Shown piece by piece: positions 41,739 through 42,260 of a DNA stretch of 42,260 nt. Origin of the DNA: Bacteroidales bacterium UBA5072 (GTDB lineage: Bacteria; Bacteroidota; Bacteroidia; Bacteroidales; UBA10428). How positions within the stretch are numbered: position 1 is the stretch's first letter; the number at the start of each line of letters is the position of its first letter. A model generated the notes under the pieces. It was not told where the DNA came from. It saw only the letters and a program-made list of their open reading frames with translations, and did no database searches. The stretch covers positions 1-42,260 of the forward strand of contig DIAS01000089.1 in assembly GCA_002415855.1 (NCBI GenBank), in the 5' to 3' direction. Made by a program: the position numbers and the translations under genes.

Positions 41739-42260
41739 TTATGGAACCTCAATATTGTTGAGAATATCGGTGATAATATCTTCAGAGGTTATGTTTTCTG
41801 CTTCAGCTTCATAGGTAAGTCCTATCCTGTGACGCATTACATCATGACAGACTGCTCTGACATCTTCGGGAATCACAAAACCTCGGTGTTTGATAAAAGC
41901 ATAGGCTTTGGAAGCCTTGGCCAGATTAATGCTAGCCCTGGGTGAAGCCCCGTAATTAATCATGTTTTTGTAATTGGCCAGGTGGTAATCAGCCGGAAAC
42001 CTGGTAGCAAAGACAATATCCAGGATATACTGTTCTATCTTTTCGTCCATATAAACCTCCTTCACTGTATCCCTCGAACGGAGAATGTCATCAGTGGTGA
42101 GAATCCTGTCAGTAACCGGAAATTCCTTGGCCAGGTTCTCACGCATGATCAGCCGTTCTTCATCTTTGGCCGGATAAGAAATCACCAGTTTCAGCATGAA
42201 ACGATCAACCTGGGCCTCTGGAAGCGGATAGGTCCCTTCCTGTTCAATTGGATTTTGTGT
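41739..42260 (-). CDS. moxR: MoxR-family AAA+ ATPase, 5' partial
   Basis: The frame is open to the right edge, so only the last 173 residues are seen. It begins TQNPIEQEGTYPLPEAQVDRFMLKL, the sensor 1 and arginine-finger region of MoxR ATPases. The C-terminal lid follows (INYGASPRASINLAKASKAYAFIKHRG, then VIPEDVRAVCHDVMRHRIGLTYEAEAE). Walker A and B lie outside the window. MoxR proteins act with DUF58 and VWA proteins as chaperones. It is the most upstream gene seen of the Bat operon, and its stop is 2 bases before the start of the small secreted protein gene. Confidence 0.92.
   Translation of the reverse strand, partial: TQNPIEQEGTYPLPEAQVDRFMLKLVISYPAKDEERLIMRENLAKEFPVTDRILTTDDILRSRDTVKEVYMDEKIEQYILDIVFATRFPADYHLANYKNMINYGASPRASINLAKASKAYAFIKHRGFVIPEDVRAVCHDVMRHRIGLTYEAEAENITSEDIITDILNNIEVP

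Noticed and set aside
1..42260. CRISPR arrays, tRNA or rRNA genes, insertion sequences, phage genes
   Set aside because: I looked for regularly spaced repeats, conserved tRNA/rRNA segments and transposase or phage-type proteins and saw none that could be supported.

Overview
The window looks like a chromosomal segment of a Bacteroidota (Bacteroidetes) bacterium. The evidence is a type IX secretion (Por) C-terminal sorting domain in the first gene, a UpxY/NusG-like antiterminator in a polysaccharide locus, TAnnTTTG-type promoter elements with weak Shine-Dalgarno sequences, and a batA-batE aerotolerance operon next to moxR. GC content is moderate. No rRNA, tRNA, CRISPR array or insertion sequence was recognised. 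The genus cannot be named from what is visible. | Region 1 (1-621) is the 3' end of a secreted Ig-like protein. Region 2 (763-5609) is a four-gene cassette: acyl carrier protein, AsnB-type amidotransferase, stand-alone NAD-synthase-like ATP pyrophosphatase, and AMP-forming acyl ligase. It probably makes or attaches an amidated or aminoacylated acyl group. | Region 3 (5869-27458) is an exopolysaccharide/capsule locus, all on the + strand. It encodes a Wza-type export lipoprotein, a Wzc-type tyrosine kinase, a UpxY-like antiterminator, two beta-helix acyltransferases, a Wzx-like flippase, a Wzy-like polymerase and three GT4 glycosyltransferases. It also has two adjacent beta-propeller proteins, a PL9-like polysaccharide lyase lipoprotein, a GNAT-like protein, a PglC/PglE/PglF-like trio for the first sugar, and a small conserved-cysteine protein. 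The logic is Wzx/Wzy-dependent: the PglF-like 4,6-dehydratase and DegT aminotransferase make an amino-deoxy sugar nucleotide, the small phosphoglycosyltransferase loads it on lipid, glycosyltransferases extend it, acyltransferases decorate it, Wzx flips it, Wzy polymerises it, and Wzc/Wza control length and export. | Region 4 (27424-33890) is mixed: a queuosine-precursor transporter (minus), a GAF/PAS membrane sensor followed by a hybrid histidine kinase, a CysE-like acetyltransferase, a secreted glutathione peroxidase (minus) and an acylphosphatase. Region 5 (33940-42260, all minus) is a MoxR - small secreted protein - DUF58 - Bat-associated membrane protein - BatA - BatB - BatC - BatD - BatE operon, with moxR running off the right edge. 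| The least explained pieces are the ACP/AsnB/NadE-like/ligase cassette, the tandem propeller genes at 15824-18632, the conserved-cysteine protein at 26940-27458, the 403-base gap at 14333-14735 rich in inverted repeats, and a 24-base repeat placed before two genes of the locus.
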